Origin: Opitutaceae bacterium
GTDB taxonomy: Bacteria; Verrucomicrobiota; Verrucomicrobiia; Opitutales; Opitutaceae
NCBI GenBank assembly: GCA_016795545.1
Contig: JAEUGX010000054.1
Location: forward strand, 62,001-126,000
Length of the DNA: 64,000 bases
Direction of reading: 5' to 3'
Part shown: positions 17,958 through 25,981 of the stretch, in pieces
Layout of the letters: each line of letters begins with the position of its first letter
How positions within the stretch are numbered: position 1 is the first letter of the stretch
Program-made: the position numbers and the translations under genes
The notes under the pieces: model-generated
Seen by the model: only the letters and a program-made list of their open reading frames with translations
Database searches by the model: none
What the model was told of the DNA's origin: nothing

Positions 17958-19214
17958 ATGCCCAAATCACCCCCTTTCAGCTACCAGAAGCTCTTTTCCC
18001 GCGCGGCGGCGGAACCGTTCCCCGCCGGGATGCCGCCCCGCGGCAAATACGATTTCGCCGTCGCCTATCCCGATCCGGTTTCCCTGCCTTATCAGGGCCT
18101 GGTCTCGGCCCTGCTGACCGCGCTGGCCGAGGAGGGGCGCGACCTGGCCATCTACGGCGACATCCAGGGCTACCGGCCCCTGCGCGAATACGTGGCGGCC
18201 AAACTCGCCCGCGACCGCCGGATCAAGGTGGGAGCTGACGACATCATCCTGGGCGACGGCTCCGCGCAGCCGCTGCACATGGTCTTCGAGACGCTGGTCG
18301 ATCCCGGCGACGTGGTCCTGGCCGAGGATTTTGTCTACATCGGCACCCTGCGCCAGCTGCGCCGCTTCCGGGCCAACCTCCAGCCCGTGCCCTGTGACGG
18401 GGAGGGCATGCAGCCCGGTCCGCTCGAGGCGGTGATCCGCCGGGCCATCGCCGAAGGCAAGCCGCCGAAGCTCATCTACACGGTGCCGACCTACCAGAAT
18501 CCGCAGGGCTGGACCATGTCGCTGCCGCGGCGCAAGGCGCTGGTCGCCCTCGCGCAGAAATACGACATCCCGATCCTCGAGGACGACTGCTACTGGGATC
18601 TCCGCTACGAGGGCGGCGACGTGCCCTCCCTCTACACGCTCGATGGCACCGGCCGCGTCATCTACTTCTCGAGCTTCTCCAAGATCATCGCGCCCGGCAT
18701 GCGCATGGGCTACATGACCGCGCCGCCGCAGCTGCTGGAACGCTGCCGGGGAGCCAAGAGCGGCGGATCCGTCAACACCTTCGCGGCCTTCGCGATCCAC
18801 CGCTACGCCAAGAGCGGCCAGCTCGATCCGCACATCCGGGAAATCAACGCGATCCAGCGCTACAAGCGCGACACGATGCTGCAGGCCCTGGAGCGGCATT
18901 TCGGGGGCCAGGCGACCTGGAGCCGGCCGCAGGGCGGGCTGTTCATCTGGGTCAAGCTGCCGCCGACGGCCGACGTGGCCGGCATCCGCGACCAGGTGCT
19001 GGCGGACGTCGATGTCGGATACCTGCCCGGGCCGGCGTTCGCGACCGACGGCGTTTCGGGCAAGAACTACCTGCGGCTTTGCTTCGGCTACAACACGCCG
19101 GAGGAAATCGGCGAGGGCGTCGCGCGCCTCGCCGTGGCCTTCCGGCAGCACGGAGTCCCGGGATTTGGCCGCAAGCCGGCGCGCAAACGTCCGACCGCCA
19201 AGGCGGCGGTCTGA
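17958..19214 (+). CDS. Fold-type I PLP aminotransferase (MocR/LysN-like catalytic domain)
   Basis: A protein of 418 residues. PLP is held by Lys242 in SSFSKIIAPGMRMGY. Other marks are the cofactor-binding GDGSAQPLHMVFE, the YTVPTYQNPQG loop, EDDCYWDLRYEGG and the final-domain LRLCFGYN. It resembles 2-aminoadipate/aromatic aminotransferases and the catalytic half of MocR regulators, but has no winged-helix domain. The amino donor and acceptor are unknown. It follows the NHL gene by 48 bp and precedes the esterase by 17 bp, suggesting one transcript. Confidence 0.88.
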   Translation: MPKSPPFSYQKLFSRAAAEPFPAGMPPRGKYDFAVAYPDPVSLPYQGLVSALLTALAEEGRDLAIYGDIQGYRPLREYVAAKLARDRRIKVGADDIILGDGSAQPLHMVFETLVDPGDVVLAEDFVYIGTLRQLRRFRANLQPVPCDGEGMQPGPLEAVIRRAIAEGKPPKLIYTVPTYQNPQGWTMSLPRRKALVALAQKYDIPILEDDCYWDLRYEGGDVPSLYTLDGTGRVIYFSSFSKIIAPGMRMGYMTAPPQLLERCRGAKSGGSVNTFAAFAIHRYAKSGQLDPHIREINAIQRYKRDTMLQALERHFGGQATWSRPQGGLFIWVKLPPTADVAGIRDQVLADVDVGYLPGPAFATDGVSGKNYLRLCFGYNTPEEIGEGVARLAVAFRQHGVPGFGRKPARKRPTAKAAV

Positions 19215-19231
19215 CGGCGGTCGCCACGCGC

Positions 19232-20233
19232 ATGGATCGGAAAGCGGCCAACCCGCGGGCCGGATGGCGACTCGCCTCATCGGGGCCGCGCCGCAGGCTG
19301 GCCACGCTCGCCTTCGCGCTGGTCCTCGGCGCGGCGCTGGCCGGTGGTCCGCCCCCGCCGGCGCGGGTGCCGCCCACGCGGGCCGACGTGCCCTACGGCC
19401 CGGAGCCGAGGCAGGTGCTCGACTTCTGGTCCGCCGCGACGACCGGGCCCGCCCCGGTGGTCATCTACCTCCATCCCGGCGGGTGGATCCGCGGCGACAA
19501 GGCGGAGGTGAGCCACGTCGAACGTTACCTCGCGGCGGGCATCTCGGTGGTGGCGATCAACTACCGGTTCGTCTGGGAAGCGCGGGCCGCCGGCGTCCGG
19601 CCGCCGGTCCGCTGGCCGCTGCACGACGCCGCCCGCGCGCTCCAGTTCGTGCGCCTCCAGGCCGCGGCCTGGAGGCTGGATCCGGACCGGATCGGGGCGA
19701 CCGGCGATTCCGCGGGCGCCTTTGCCGGGCTCTGGCTGGCCCTGCACCGGGACCTGGCCGAGCCGGATAGCCCGGACCCGGTGGCGCGGCAGTCGACCCG
19801 ACTGGCCTGCGTGGCGGTCTCGGGGGCCCAGACGACGCTCGATCCCCTCCTGATGAAGCAATGGATGCCCAACTCCTTCTATGGCGGCCACGCGTTCGGC
19901 ATCGTGCGCACCGACGCCTTCAACGACATGGGGGACCCGGACGCCTTCCTGGCGCGGCGGGAGGAGATCCTGCCCTGGATCGAGGAATACTCGCCCTACT
20001 CGCTGGTGTCCGCGTCGGCTCCGCCGGTCTATCTCTACTACCGCGCGGCTCCCGCGCTCGGACAGGTGCAGGATGACCCGACCCACTCCGCCAACTTCGG
20101 GGTCAAGCTGCAGGAAAAGCTGCGCGCCGCCGGCGTGGAATGCGAGCTGGTCTACCCCGGCGCTCCGGGCGTCCGACATCCGCAGCCGGTGGATTTTCTG
20201 ATCGCCCGGCTGGCGCCTCCGCCCCGCGGCTGA
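19232..20233 (+). CDS. Alpha/beta hydrolase (esterase/BD-FAE-like), exported
   Basis: A protein of 333 residues from ATG 19232, with a basic start and hydrophobic segment (LATLAFALVLGAALAGG) typical of a signal peptide. The oxyanion-hole motif is YLHPGGW and the nucleophile is Ser160 in ATGDSAGAFAG. The acid and His lie in the C-terminal part (APPVYLYYRAAP, PGVRHPQPVDF). It probably cleaves an ester or acyl group outside the cytoplasm. It is the last gene of the NHL-aminotransferase operon and converges on an AraC gene. Confidence 0.82.
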   Translation: MDRKAANPRAGWRLASSGPRRRLATLAFALVLGAALAGGPPPPARVPPTRADVPYGPEPRQVLDFWSAATTGPAPVVIYLHPGGWIRGDKAEVSHVERYLAAGISVVAINYRFVWEARAAGVRPPVRWPLHDAARALQFVRLQAAAWRLDPDRIGATGDSAGAFAGLWLALHRDLAEPDSPDPVARQSTRLACVAVSGAQTTLDPLLMKQWMPNSFYGGHAFGIVRTDAFNDMGDPDAFLARREEILPWIEEYSPYSLVSASAPPVYLYYRAAPALGQVQDDPTHSANFGVKLQEKLRAAGVECELVYPGAPGVRHPQPVDFLIARLAPPPRG

Positions 20234-20254
20234 CGACCCTCCGCGCGGCGGCGT

Positions 20255-21259
20255 TCAGCAGAACGCCATGGTGTTGACCGGATTCAGGTTCGTCGGCGCG
20301 GAACGGGCCACCCGCGCCGGCTTGAGGGATTCCGGCGAACGCCCCGTCTTCAGCTTGAAGAGCCGGGAGAAATAGAACTCGTCGTTGAACCCGGTCTGCT
20401 CGGCCGCCTCGCGGACCGTGCAGCCCGACGTGGCGAGCAGCTGCCAGGCCTTCTCGATCCGGAGCTGCAGGTGGTACTGGTGCAGCGTGAGGCCGGTCGA
20501 GAGCCGGAAACTGCGCCGCAGCCAGGTGTAGCTGGTGTTGAGCGATCCGGCCAGGGCGTGCAGGTCGATGTCGCAGTCGAGATTCGTGCGCAGGATGCTC
20601 TTCGCGGCCTGGATGATCCGGTCCGTGCCCTGGTCCTGCTGCTTGTGCCCGGCCAGGATGCGCGCCAGCAGCAGCATGGTCTGGGCCGCCAGCACCGGGG
20701 TCGCCTGGGGCGAGCCGGCCTGGATCTCGGCGAAGATGTCGCGGAAAGGCTCGACGATCTCCGGCCCGAAGCCGGGCCTGAGCACCGGCCGGAGCGGCGA
20801 GAAGGAACCCTGGCGCACCAGCTGGTCGATGTGGGGGCCGTGGAAGCCGACCCAGGCCTCGTCCCAGCCGCCGTCGCGCGGGGGAACGTAGCGGTGCCAG
20901 ACCTCGGGGAAGACCAGGCAGAAGTCGCCGGCCTGGATCTCACACCGGCCGCTGGGCTCGCTCTCGAACGTGCCGCCGCCCGCGGGAAAATAGTGCAGCT
21001 GGTACTCCGGCAGCTTCCGTCCGGCCTGGATCGCGGTAGCCAGGGTGTCACCCGGCCCGGCCCCGGACGGCTTTCGCGTCCCCGCCTTCACGTACCCGGC
21101 CTCGGTGATCAGCAGGCCCCAGGACTCGTCCTGCGGCGCCGCCGGCACGTAGCGGGCGCTGCTCGGAGGGACCTGGCGGCTCCGGACCGGCGGCGTCGCG
21201 GCCGTCGGGCGGCTCCATGGCGCGGGCAGAGAGCTGGCTTTTCGGACGCTGCTACTCAT
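20255..21259 (-). CDS. AraC family transcriptional regulator
   Basis: A protein of 334 residues from ATG 21259 (a TTG at 21328 would extend it). The C-terminal domain has two HTH units (DIDLHALAGSLNTSYTWLRR, then CTVREAAEQTGFNDEFYFSR) and ends FKLKTGRSPESLKPARVARS. The N-terminal region contains a cupin-like ligand domain (LHYFPAGGGTFESEPSGRCE, GDFCLVFPEVWHRYVP). It lies between the two NHL operons whose promoters carry AraC-type direct repeats, so it is the leading candidate for their activator and for that of the TonB receptor at 32.9-35.1 kb. Confidence 0.9.
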   Translation of the reverse strand: MSSSVRKASSLPAPWSRPTAATPPVRSRQVPPSSARYVPAAPQDESWGLLITEAGYVKAGTRKPSGAGPGDTLATAIQAGRKLPEYQLHYFPAGGGTFESEPSGRCEIQAGDFCLVFPEVWHRYVPPRDGGWDEAWVGFHGPHIDQLVRQGSFSPLRPVLRPGFGPEIVEPFRDIFAEIQAGSPQATPVLAAQTMLLLARILAGHKQQDQGTDRIIQAAKSILRTNLDCDIDLHALAGSLNTSYTWLRRSFRLSTGLTLHQYHLQLRIEKAWQLLATSGCTVREAAEQTGFNDEFYFSRLFKLKTGRSPESLKPARVARSAPTNLNPVNTMAFC

Positions 21260-21325
21260 GCGGATCGCATAGCGAGGGCGGTTCGGATCAATGCATCGCA
21301 GGGGGCCAAATTCAAGATTGCATGT

Positions 21326-21347
21326 CAAGCAAATGCTTGCGCAAATG
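21326..21347. promoter_or_regulatory. Palindromic operator between divergent regulators
   Basis: CAAGCAAATGCTTG (21326-21339) is an inverted repeat CAAGCA/TGCTTG around AA. It overlaps a direct repeat of GCAAATG (21329-21335 and 21341-21347). It lies in the 137-bp gap between the divergent AraC and XRE-cupin genes and is the likely target of one or both proteins. Confidence 0.45.
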
Positions 21348-21396
21348 GCAATCCGCGGACGTCGGCTTGGCCGCCGGTCGCGCGCATTCTGTCGCC

Positions 21397-22122
21397 ATGG
21401 GTCGTCTTACTGCATCCCGTTCCCGCCGGTCTCAGTCGGGCCCGGCCGCCGCCGCGCCCCCGTTGGGGTCTGGGCGGAGGCGGCGGCTGGCGGACATCGG
21501 CGCGGCGGAGATCCAGGTGGCCGAGCGGTTGCGGCAGCTGCGGCTGGAAAAGGGGCTCACGCTCGCGGCGCTCGCTTCCGCGGTGGGCTGCAGCATGGCG
21601 TTCCTGTCGCGGGTGGAGAACCACAAGGTGTCGATCCCGATCGCCGCACTCGAGCGGCTGGCGGCGGCCCTGGGGGTGTCGATCAGCGCGTTTTTCGAGA
21701 ACCAAGCGCAGCATGTGCTGATCTCGCTCTGCCGGAACGGAGAAGGTCGCAAGGCGGTGCTGCGCGGCCCGCGGGGCTTCGCTTACGAGATTCTGGTCGG
21801 GGACAAGAAAGGCAAGCTGATGGAGCCGATCATCCTCGACGTGACCGCCGTGCCGAAGACGCCGCTGCCGCGGCCGCACTCGGGCGAGGAGTTCAACTAC
21901 ATCCTCGAGGGCGAATGCGATTTTCTCTACGGCAAGCAGACGATCCGGCTCCGGCAGGGAGACGCCGTCTACTACGATGCGGCCATTCCGCATGGCGTCA
22001 CCACGGTCGACGGCAAGCCCTGCCGCATGCTCGCGGTGGTGGCCTCGCGCGACTACCTCTTCCACGGAGACCTCGACCGGCTCATCAACGAGGGCGGGGC
22101 GCTGCCGGCGACCGGCGGCTGA
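21397..22122 (+). CDS. XRE-cupin transcriptional regulator
   Basis: A protein of 241 residues from ATG 21397. An Arg/Ser-rich leader is followed by a Cro/CI helix-turn-helix at about 45-100 (LRLEKGLTLAALASAVGCSM, FLSRVENHKVSIP). A C-terminal cupin follows at about 150-230 (PRPHSGEEFNYILEGECDFL, RLRQGDAVYYDAAIPHG). Proteins of this layout sense small metabolites and often control amine, sulfur or amino acid use. It is divergent from the AraC gene and lies 94 bp before the second NHL operon. Confidence 0.9.
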   Translation: MGRLTASRSRRSQSGPAAAAPPLGSGRRRRLADIGAAEIQVAERLRQLRLEKGLTLAALASAVGCSMAFLSRVENHKVSIPIAALERLAAALGVSISAFFENQAQHVLISLCRNGEGRKAVLRGPRGFAYEILVGDKKGKLMEPIILDVTAVPKTPLPRPHSGEEFNYILEGECDFLYGKQTIRLRQGDAVYYDAAIPHGVTTVDGKPCRMLAVVASRDYLFHGDLDRLINEGGALPATGG

Positions 22123-22150
22123 ACGTGGCCGCCGCCCGGGTGCAGGTGAC

Positions 22151-22210
22151 AAAAAGTCCATGTCAAAGGGCAGTTTATCCATTCCGGCGGGACCCAAAAA
22201 ATGGCATAAG
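22151..22210 (+). promoter_or_regulatory. AraC-type activated promoter of the second NHL operon
   Basis: Half-sites TCCAT 22157-22161 and TCCAT 22178-22182 are 21 bp apart, with GGGCAGTTTATCCATTCC identical to the first NHL promoter. The extended -10 is TG 22202-22203 plus CATAAG 22205-22210, 24 bp after the proximal half-site. The predicted start coincides with ATG 22217, again leaderless. Confidence 0.7.
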
Positions 22211-22216
22211 GTAGGC

Positions 22217-23122
22217 ATGATCCTCGGATACGGTGATTTTCGCTACGAACTCGTGCAGGGCTGGGGCAAGGGGCCCATGCCTTATTCCCTGGGCTATGCA
22301 TCGGGCGTGGCGACCGACTCGCGCGACCGGGTCTACGTCGTGGACCGCGAGCCGCATCCGGCGGTCGTGGTTTTCGACCGGGAAGGCAATTTCCTGCACG
22401 CCTGGGGCCAGGGGGTGTTCAAGATTCCGCACGAGATCTGGATCGGCCCGGACGACCGGGTGTACGTGACCGATGCCGGCGACCACACGGTCCGCATCTG
22501 CACGACGGAGGGCCGGATCCTGCAGGTGCTGGGGACTGAGGGGAAGACGGCTCCGCTGGGCCAGCCGTTCTGCTGGCCGACGCGGGCGGTGCTGTCGCCG
22601 CAGGGGGAGATCTACGTGTCCGACGGCTACAAGCAGAACTACGTGCACCGGTTCTCCGCGGAGGGCAAGCTGCTGCAGACCTGGGGCGGGAAGGGGAGCG
22701 GGCCGGGCCAGTTCACGCTGCCGCACGGCATCTGCGTGGCGCCGGACGGGCGGGTGCTGGTGGCCGACCGCGAGCCGAACAACCGGATCCAGGTCTTTGA
22801 TCCCCACGGAAAATTCCTCGCCCAGTGGCCGGGGCGGCTGATTCCGATGGCTTTGCACGTCGACGCGCAGGGGATCGTGTACCTGGCGGAGGGTGCCGGG
22901 GTGAGCATCTTCAACCTGGACGGCCGGCTCCTGTCCGCGTTCCGCGTCAGCGGCCGGCCCTACGACCAGCACCATGGCGTCCACGGGCTGTGGGTCGACC
23001 GGCATGGCGACATCTACGTCGGCGAGGTCATGCATCCCAACCTGCTGTGGAAATTTCGCCGGCTGCCGCCGGCGCCGCCCCCACCGCCGCCGTCCTACGC
23101 GCAGCAACCGCCTCCGCTCTGA
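22217..23122 (+). CDS. NHL-repeat six-bladed propeller, PAL-like (paralog 2)
   Basis: A protein of 301 residues, colinear with the protein at 17019-17909 and closely similar in every blade (GVATDSRDRVYVVDREPHPA, EIWIGPDDRVYVTDAGDHTV, GICVAPDGRVLVADREPNNR, GLWVDRHGDIYVGE). It differs in a proline-rich tail (PPAPPPPPPSYAQQPPPL) and in lacking the Pro/His insertion of paralog 1. The blade-start histidines are kept. It opens an operon with a NeuB/PseI-like synthase and an SGNH hydrolase. Nothing shows the substrate. Confidence 0.85.
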   Translation: MILGYGDFRYELVQGWGKGPMPYSLGYASGVATDSRDRVYVVDREPHPAVVVFDREGNFLHAWGQGVFKIPHEIWIGPDDRVYVTDAGDHTVRICTTEGRILQVLGTEGKTAPLGQPFCWPTRAVLSPQGEIYVSDGYKQNYVHRFSAEGKLLQTWGGKGSGPGQFTLPHGICVAPDGRVLVADREPNNRIQVFDPHGKFLAQWPGRLIPMALHVDAQGIVYLAEGAGVSIFNLDGRLLSAFRVSGRPYDQHHGVHGLWVDRHGDIYVGEVMHPNLLWKFRRLPPAPPPPPPSYAQQPPPL

Positions 23123-23149
23123 ACGCGCGGCCGGGCCGCCTTCCTCACC

Positions 23150-24208
23150 ATGTCCACTCCTGCGATCGCCATCGCCGGCCGCCTCATCGGGCCGGAGCAC
23201 CCTCCCTACATCATCGCCGAGATGTCGGCGAACCACAACGGGGACCTGCAGCGCGCCTTCCGCATCCTGGCGGCGGCGAAGGCCGCGGGCGCCGATGCCA
23301 TCAAGCTCCAGACCTACACGGCTGACACGATCACCCTGGACAGCGACCGGCCGGAATTCCGGATCCAGACGGGCGGCCTGTGGGACGGGCAGACGCTGCA
23401 CCAGCTTTACGCCCAGGCCCACCTACCCTGGGAATGGCACGCGCCGCTGTTCGCCCGGGCCCGCGAGCTGGGCCTGACGATCTTCTCCACGCCCTTCGAT
23501 TTCACCGCGGTCGACCTGCTCGAATCGCTGGGCGCCCCCGCATACAAGATCGCGTCCTTCGAGCTGGTCGACCTGCCGCTGGTGCGACGGGTGGCGCAGA
23601 CCGGCAAGCCGCTGATCATGTCCACCGGGCTGGCCAACGAGGCCGAGATCGCCGAGGCCGTGCAGTGCGCGCGCGACAATGGGGCCCGCGACTTGGTGGT
23701 CCTGCATTGCGTCAGCGGTTATCCGGCGCCGGCCGCCGACTACCACCTCCGCACGGTGCCGGACCTGGCGCGGCGGTTCGGGGTCATCAGCGGCCTGTCC
23801 GATCACACTCTCGACAACGCGACCGCCGTCGCCTCCGTCGCCCTCGGGGCCTGCGTGATCGAGAAGCACTTCACCCTGGACCGCCGCGGCGGCGGCCCGG
23901 ATGACTCGTTCTCCCTGGAGCCGGCGGAGCTGGCCGCGCTCTGCCGCGACGCCCGCACCGCCTGGTCGGCCCTCGGCCGCGTCCACTACGACCTCAAGGG
24001 CTGTGAGGCCGCCAGCCTCATCTTCCGCCGCTCGCTGTACGTGGTGCAGCCCGTCCGGGCCGGCGAGCCGTTCACGCCGGACAATGTCCGCAGCATCCGC
24101 CCGGGCTGCGGGCTGCCGCCCAAAACCTATGACGGCCTGCTCGGCCGCAAGGCCGCGCGTGACATCGCCGGGGGCACGCCGCTTTCCTGGGACCTCGTCG
24201 CTTCCTAG
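23150..24208 (+). CDS. NeuB/PseI-family nonulosonate (sialic acid-like) synthase
   Basis: A protein of 352 residues. The NeuB TIM barrel runs to about residue 270 (PYIIAEMSANHNGDLQRAF, DAIKLQTYTADTIT, IFSTPFDFTAVDLLESLG, YKIASFELVDLPLV, LHCVSGYPAP, VIEKHFTLDRRGGGPDDSFS). A C-terminal SAF/antifreeze-like domain follows (RSLYVVQPVRAGEPFTPDNV, YDGLLGRKAARDI). It condenses phosphoenolpyruvate with an N-acylated hexose; the LWDGQTLHQLY stretch is closer to pseudaminic acid synthases. No other nonulosonate gene (CMP-transferase, epimerase) is near, so its role in this operon is unclear. Confidence 0.88.
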   Translation: MSTPAIAIAGRLIGPEHPPYIIAEMSANHNGDLQRAFRILAAAKAAGADAIKLQTYTADTITLDSDRPEFRIQTGGLWDGQTLHQLYAQAHLPWEWHAPLFARARELGLTIFSTPFDFTAVDLLESLGAPAYKIASFELVDLPLVRRVAQTGKPLIMSTGLANEAEIAEAVQCARDNGARDLVVLHCVSGYPAPAADYHLRTVPDLARRFGVISGLSDHTLDNATAVASVALGACVIEKHFTLDRRGGGPDDSFSLEPAELAALCRDARTAWSALGRVHYDLKGCEAASLIFRRSLYVVQPVRAGEPFTPDNVRSIRPGCGLPPKTYDGLLGRKAARDIAGGTPLSWDLVAS

Positions 24209-24269
24209 CCCCGCGCCGCGGACTCGCCCGGAAGCGATCCCGACCTTGATCGGCCCCGTGTCATTCCTG

Positions 24270-25424
24270 ATGCCGTCCCTGATCCGCCGCGCCGGATTCC
24301 TGGCCGCGCTGGCGGCCGGCGCGGCGGTGGCCGGGGCGGCGGGGGAGCCGGCTGAGGCTGCCGTCACGGTCACCCACGACGCGGCGCATCCCGGATTCAA
24401 CTACTACGGCCGGTGGCATGCCGGCCGCACCGCGGTGACGGTCAACAGCGGCGCCCTGGTGGAATTCGCCTACACCGGGGATTCCTGCGTGCTCGCGTTC
24501 GACGTTGCCGGGATGGGGCATTTCCCGGGGATCTTCGTCCAGGTCGACAACGGCCCGGTCGAGCGGACGCTGCTGTCCGCCGGGGTCAGCACCGTCCGGG
24601 TGAAGCCGCCTTTCAACACGCGCCCGCAGGGAACCCCGCCGCACGCCGTGCCTTCGAGCCGCCACCACCTGGTCCGGTTCTGGGTCGCCACGCATTCGCT
24701 CTACCGGACGCCGGCGCTCGGCACGCAGTGGACGACACTGGAGGGGGCCTGCCGCTTCGCGGGCGCCGACCTGGCGGGCGGCGATTTGGTGCCGCTGCCG
24801 TATCAGGAGAACCAGATCGAGTTCCTCGGCGACTCGCACACCCAGGGACTGCGGTTGCTCTACACCGGAACCGAGGATGACATTGGGAACCAGCGTCCCT
24901 ACGCGGCGTGGCCGCAGCTGGTGGCGGACCTCCTCGGCCTCAAGCCGGTGGTCACGGGCTTTGGCGGACAGGGCCTCACCACTGCCGGCACGAGCGGGGC
25001 GCCGCCAGCCATCCAGGCCTTCCCCTTCGTTCACGCTGGCGCGCCCTGGCAGCCGGTCGTGCGCCCGCGGGTGGTGGTGATCTACCAGGGCGCGAACGGA
25101 TCGGCGCCGCCGGGGGAATTCGGGACGCTCTACGCCGACTACCTGCGCGTGGTGCGCGGCGCCTACCCGGAGGCGGTGATCTTCGCCGTCTGCCCGCACC
25201 ACCGGCCGCACTACGCGCCGGCGATCCGGGATGCGGTCGCGGCGCAGCGCGACCGGCGCATGCTTTTCCTCGATTACTCGACCGGCGTGATCTCCCGCGA
25301 CGAGGCGGCGGATGATCCGCAAGCGCACCTGAACCCGGGCGGCGCGGTGCGGATGGCGACCCGGCTCGCCGCTGACATCGCGGCGCGGCTGCAGCCAGGC
25401 GCGCCGGACGTCCGGCTCAGGTAA
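24270..25424 (+). CDS. Exported SGNH/GDSL hydrolase with N-terminal beta domain
   Basis: A protein of 384 residues from ATG 24270 (GTG 24258 possible) with a signal peptide ending near AGAAGEPAEA. Residues 30-170 form a beta-rich domain like the CE2 N-terminal module. The SGNH domain starts at Ser189 in EFLGDSHTQG, with GGQG, the YQGANGS block III and the D..H pair in DDPQAHLNPGG. It probably removes acetyl or other ester groups from a glycan outside the cytoplasm. It ends the second NHL operon. Confidence 0.82.
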   Translation: MPSLIRRAGFLAALAAGAAVAGAAGEPAEAAVTVTHDAAHPGFNYYGRWHAGRTAVTVNSGALVEFAYTGDSCVLAFDVAGMGHFPGIFVQVDNGPVERTLLSAGVSTVRVKPPFNTRPQGTPPHAVPSSRHHLVRFWVATHSLYRTPALGTQWTTLEGACRFAGADLAGGDLVPLPYQENQIEFLGDSHTQGLRLLYTGTEDDIGNQRPYAAWPQLVADLLGLKPVVTGFGGQGLTTAGTSGAPPAIQAFPFVHAGAPWQPVVRPRVVVIYQGANGSAPPGEFGTLYADYLRVVRGAYPEAVIFAVCPHHRPHYAPAIRDAVAAQRDRRMLFLDYSTGVISRDEAADDPQAHLNPGGAVRMATRLAADIAARLQPGAPDVRLR

Positions 25425-25516
25425 TCAGGAAGACCGCCCAAGAAAATCGCCTCGCCAAGTTCGCGGGTGAGGTCGGATCAAGCACTCTTGGCTCCGCCGG
25501 CTGGTGCCGGCGCGGC

Positions 25517-25981
25517 TCAGCTCCGCAGCTGGAAGATCATCTCCACCTCGACGCAGACGCCGAGCGGCAGCTGGGCCATCGCGAGGGCGGTGCGGGCGTG
25601 ACGGCCCGCGTCGCCGAACACGTCGCGCACCAGCCGCGACGCGCCGTTGATCACGAGGTGGCAGTCGGTGAAGGTCGCGTCGGCGTTGACGTAGCCGGTG
25701 ATGCGCACGACCCGCTCGATGCGGTCGAGGGAGCCGGCATGCGCGCGCACGGCGCGGAGGACGTTCGCGGCGCAGAGCGCGGCGGCGCGGGTGGCGTCCT
25801 CCACGCTCACCTGGGAGGGAACCTTGCCGACGCCGGTCAGCCGGTCGCCGTCGAAGGGCACCTGGCCGGATGCGTACAGCGTCGTGCCGGCGATCGCCAG
25901 CGGATCGACCAGGGCGCCCTCGGGAGTACGGCGGTCGAGCGGGTAGCCCAGTTCCGCCAGCTTCTGTTCACGTTCGTTCAT
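25517..25981 (-). CDS. RidA family (enamine/imine deaminase-like) protein
   Basis: A protein of 154 residues from ATG 25981. RidA features are LYASGQVPFDGDRLTGVGKV, the trimer-core strand ERVVRITGYVNADATFTDC, and the C-terminal VCVEVEMIF. RidA proteins hydrolyse reactive 2-aminoacrylate-type intermediates made by PLP enzymes, fitting a cluster with a D-threonine-aldolase-like enzyme and an aminotransferase. Its start overlaps the stop of the next upstream gene (ATGA). It is the last gene of the reverse-strand run that starts at the MFS gene. Confidence 0.9.
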   Translation of the reverse strand: MNEREQKLAELGYPLDRRTPEGALVDPLAIAGTTLYASGQVPFDGDRLTGVGKVPSQVSVEDATRAAALCAANVLRAVRAHAGSLDRIERVVRITGYVNADATFTDCHLVINGASRLVRDVFGDAGRHARTALAMAQLPLGVCVEVEMIFQLRS

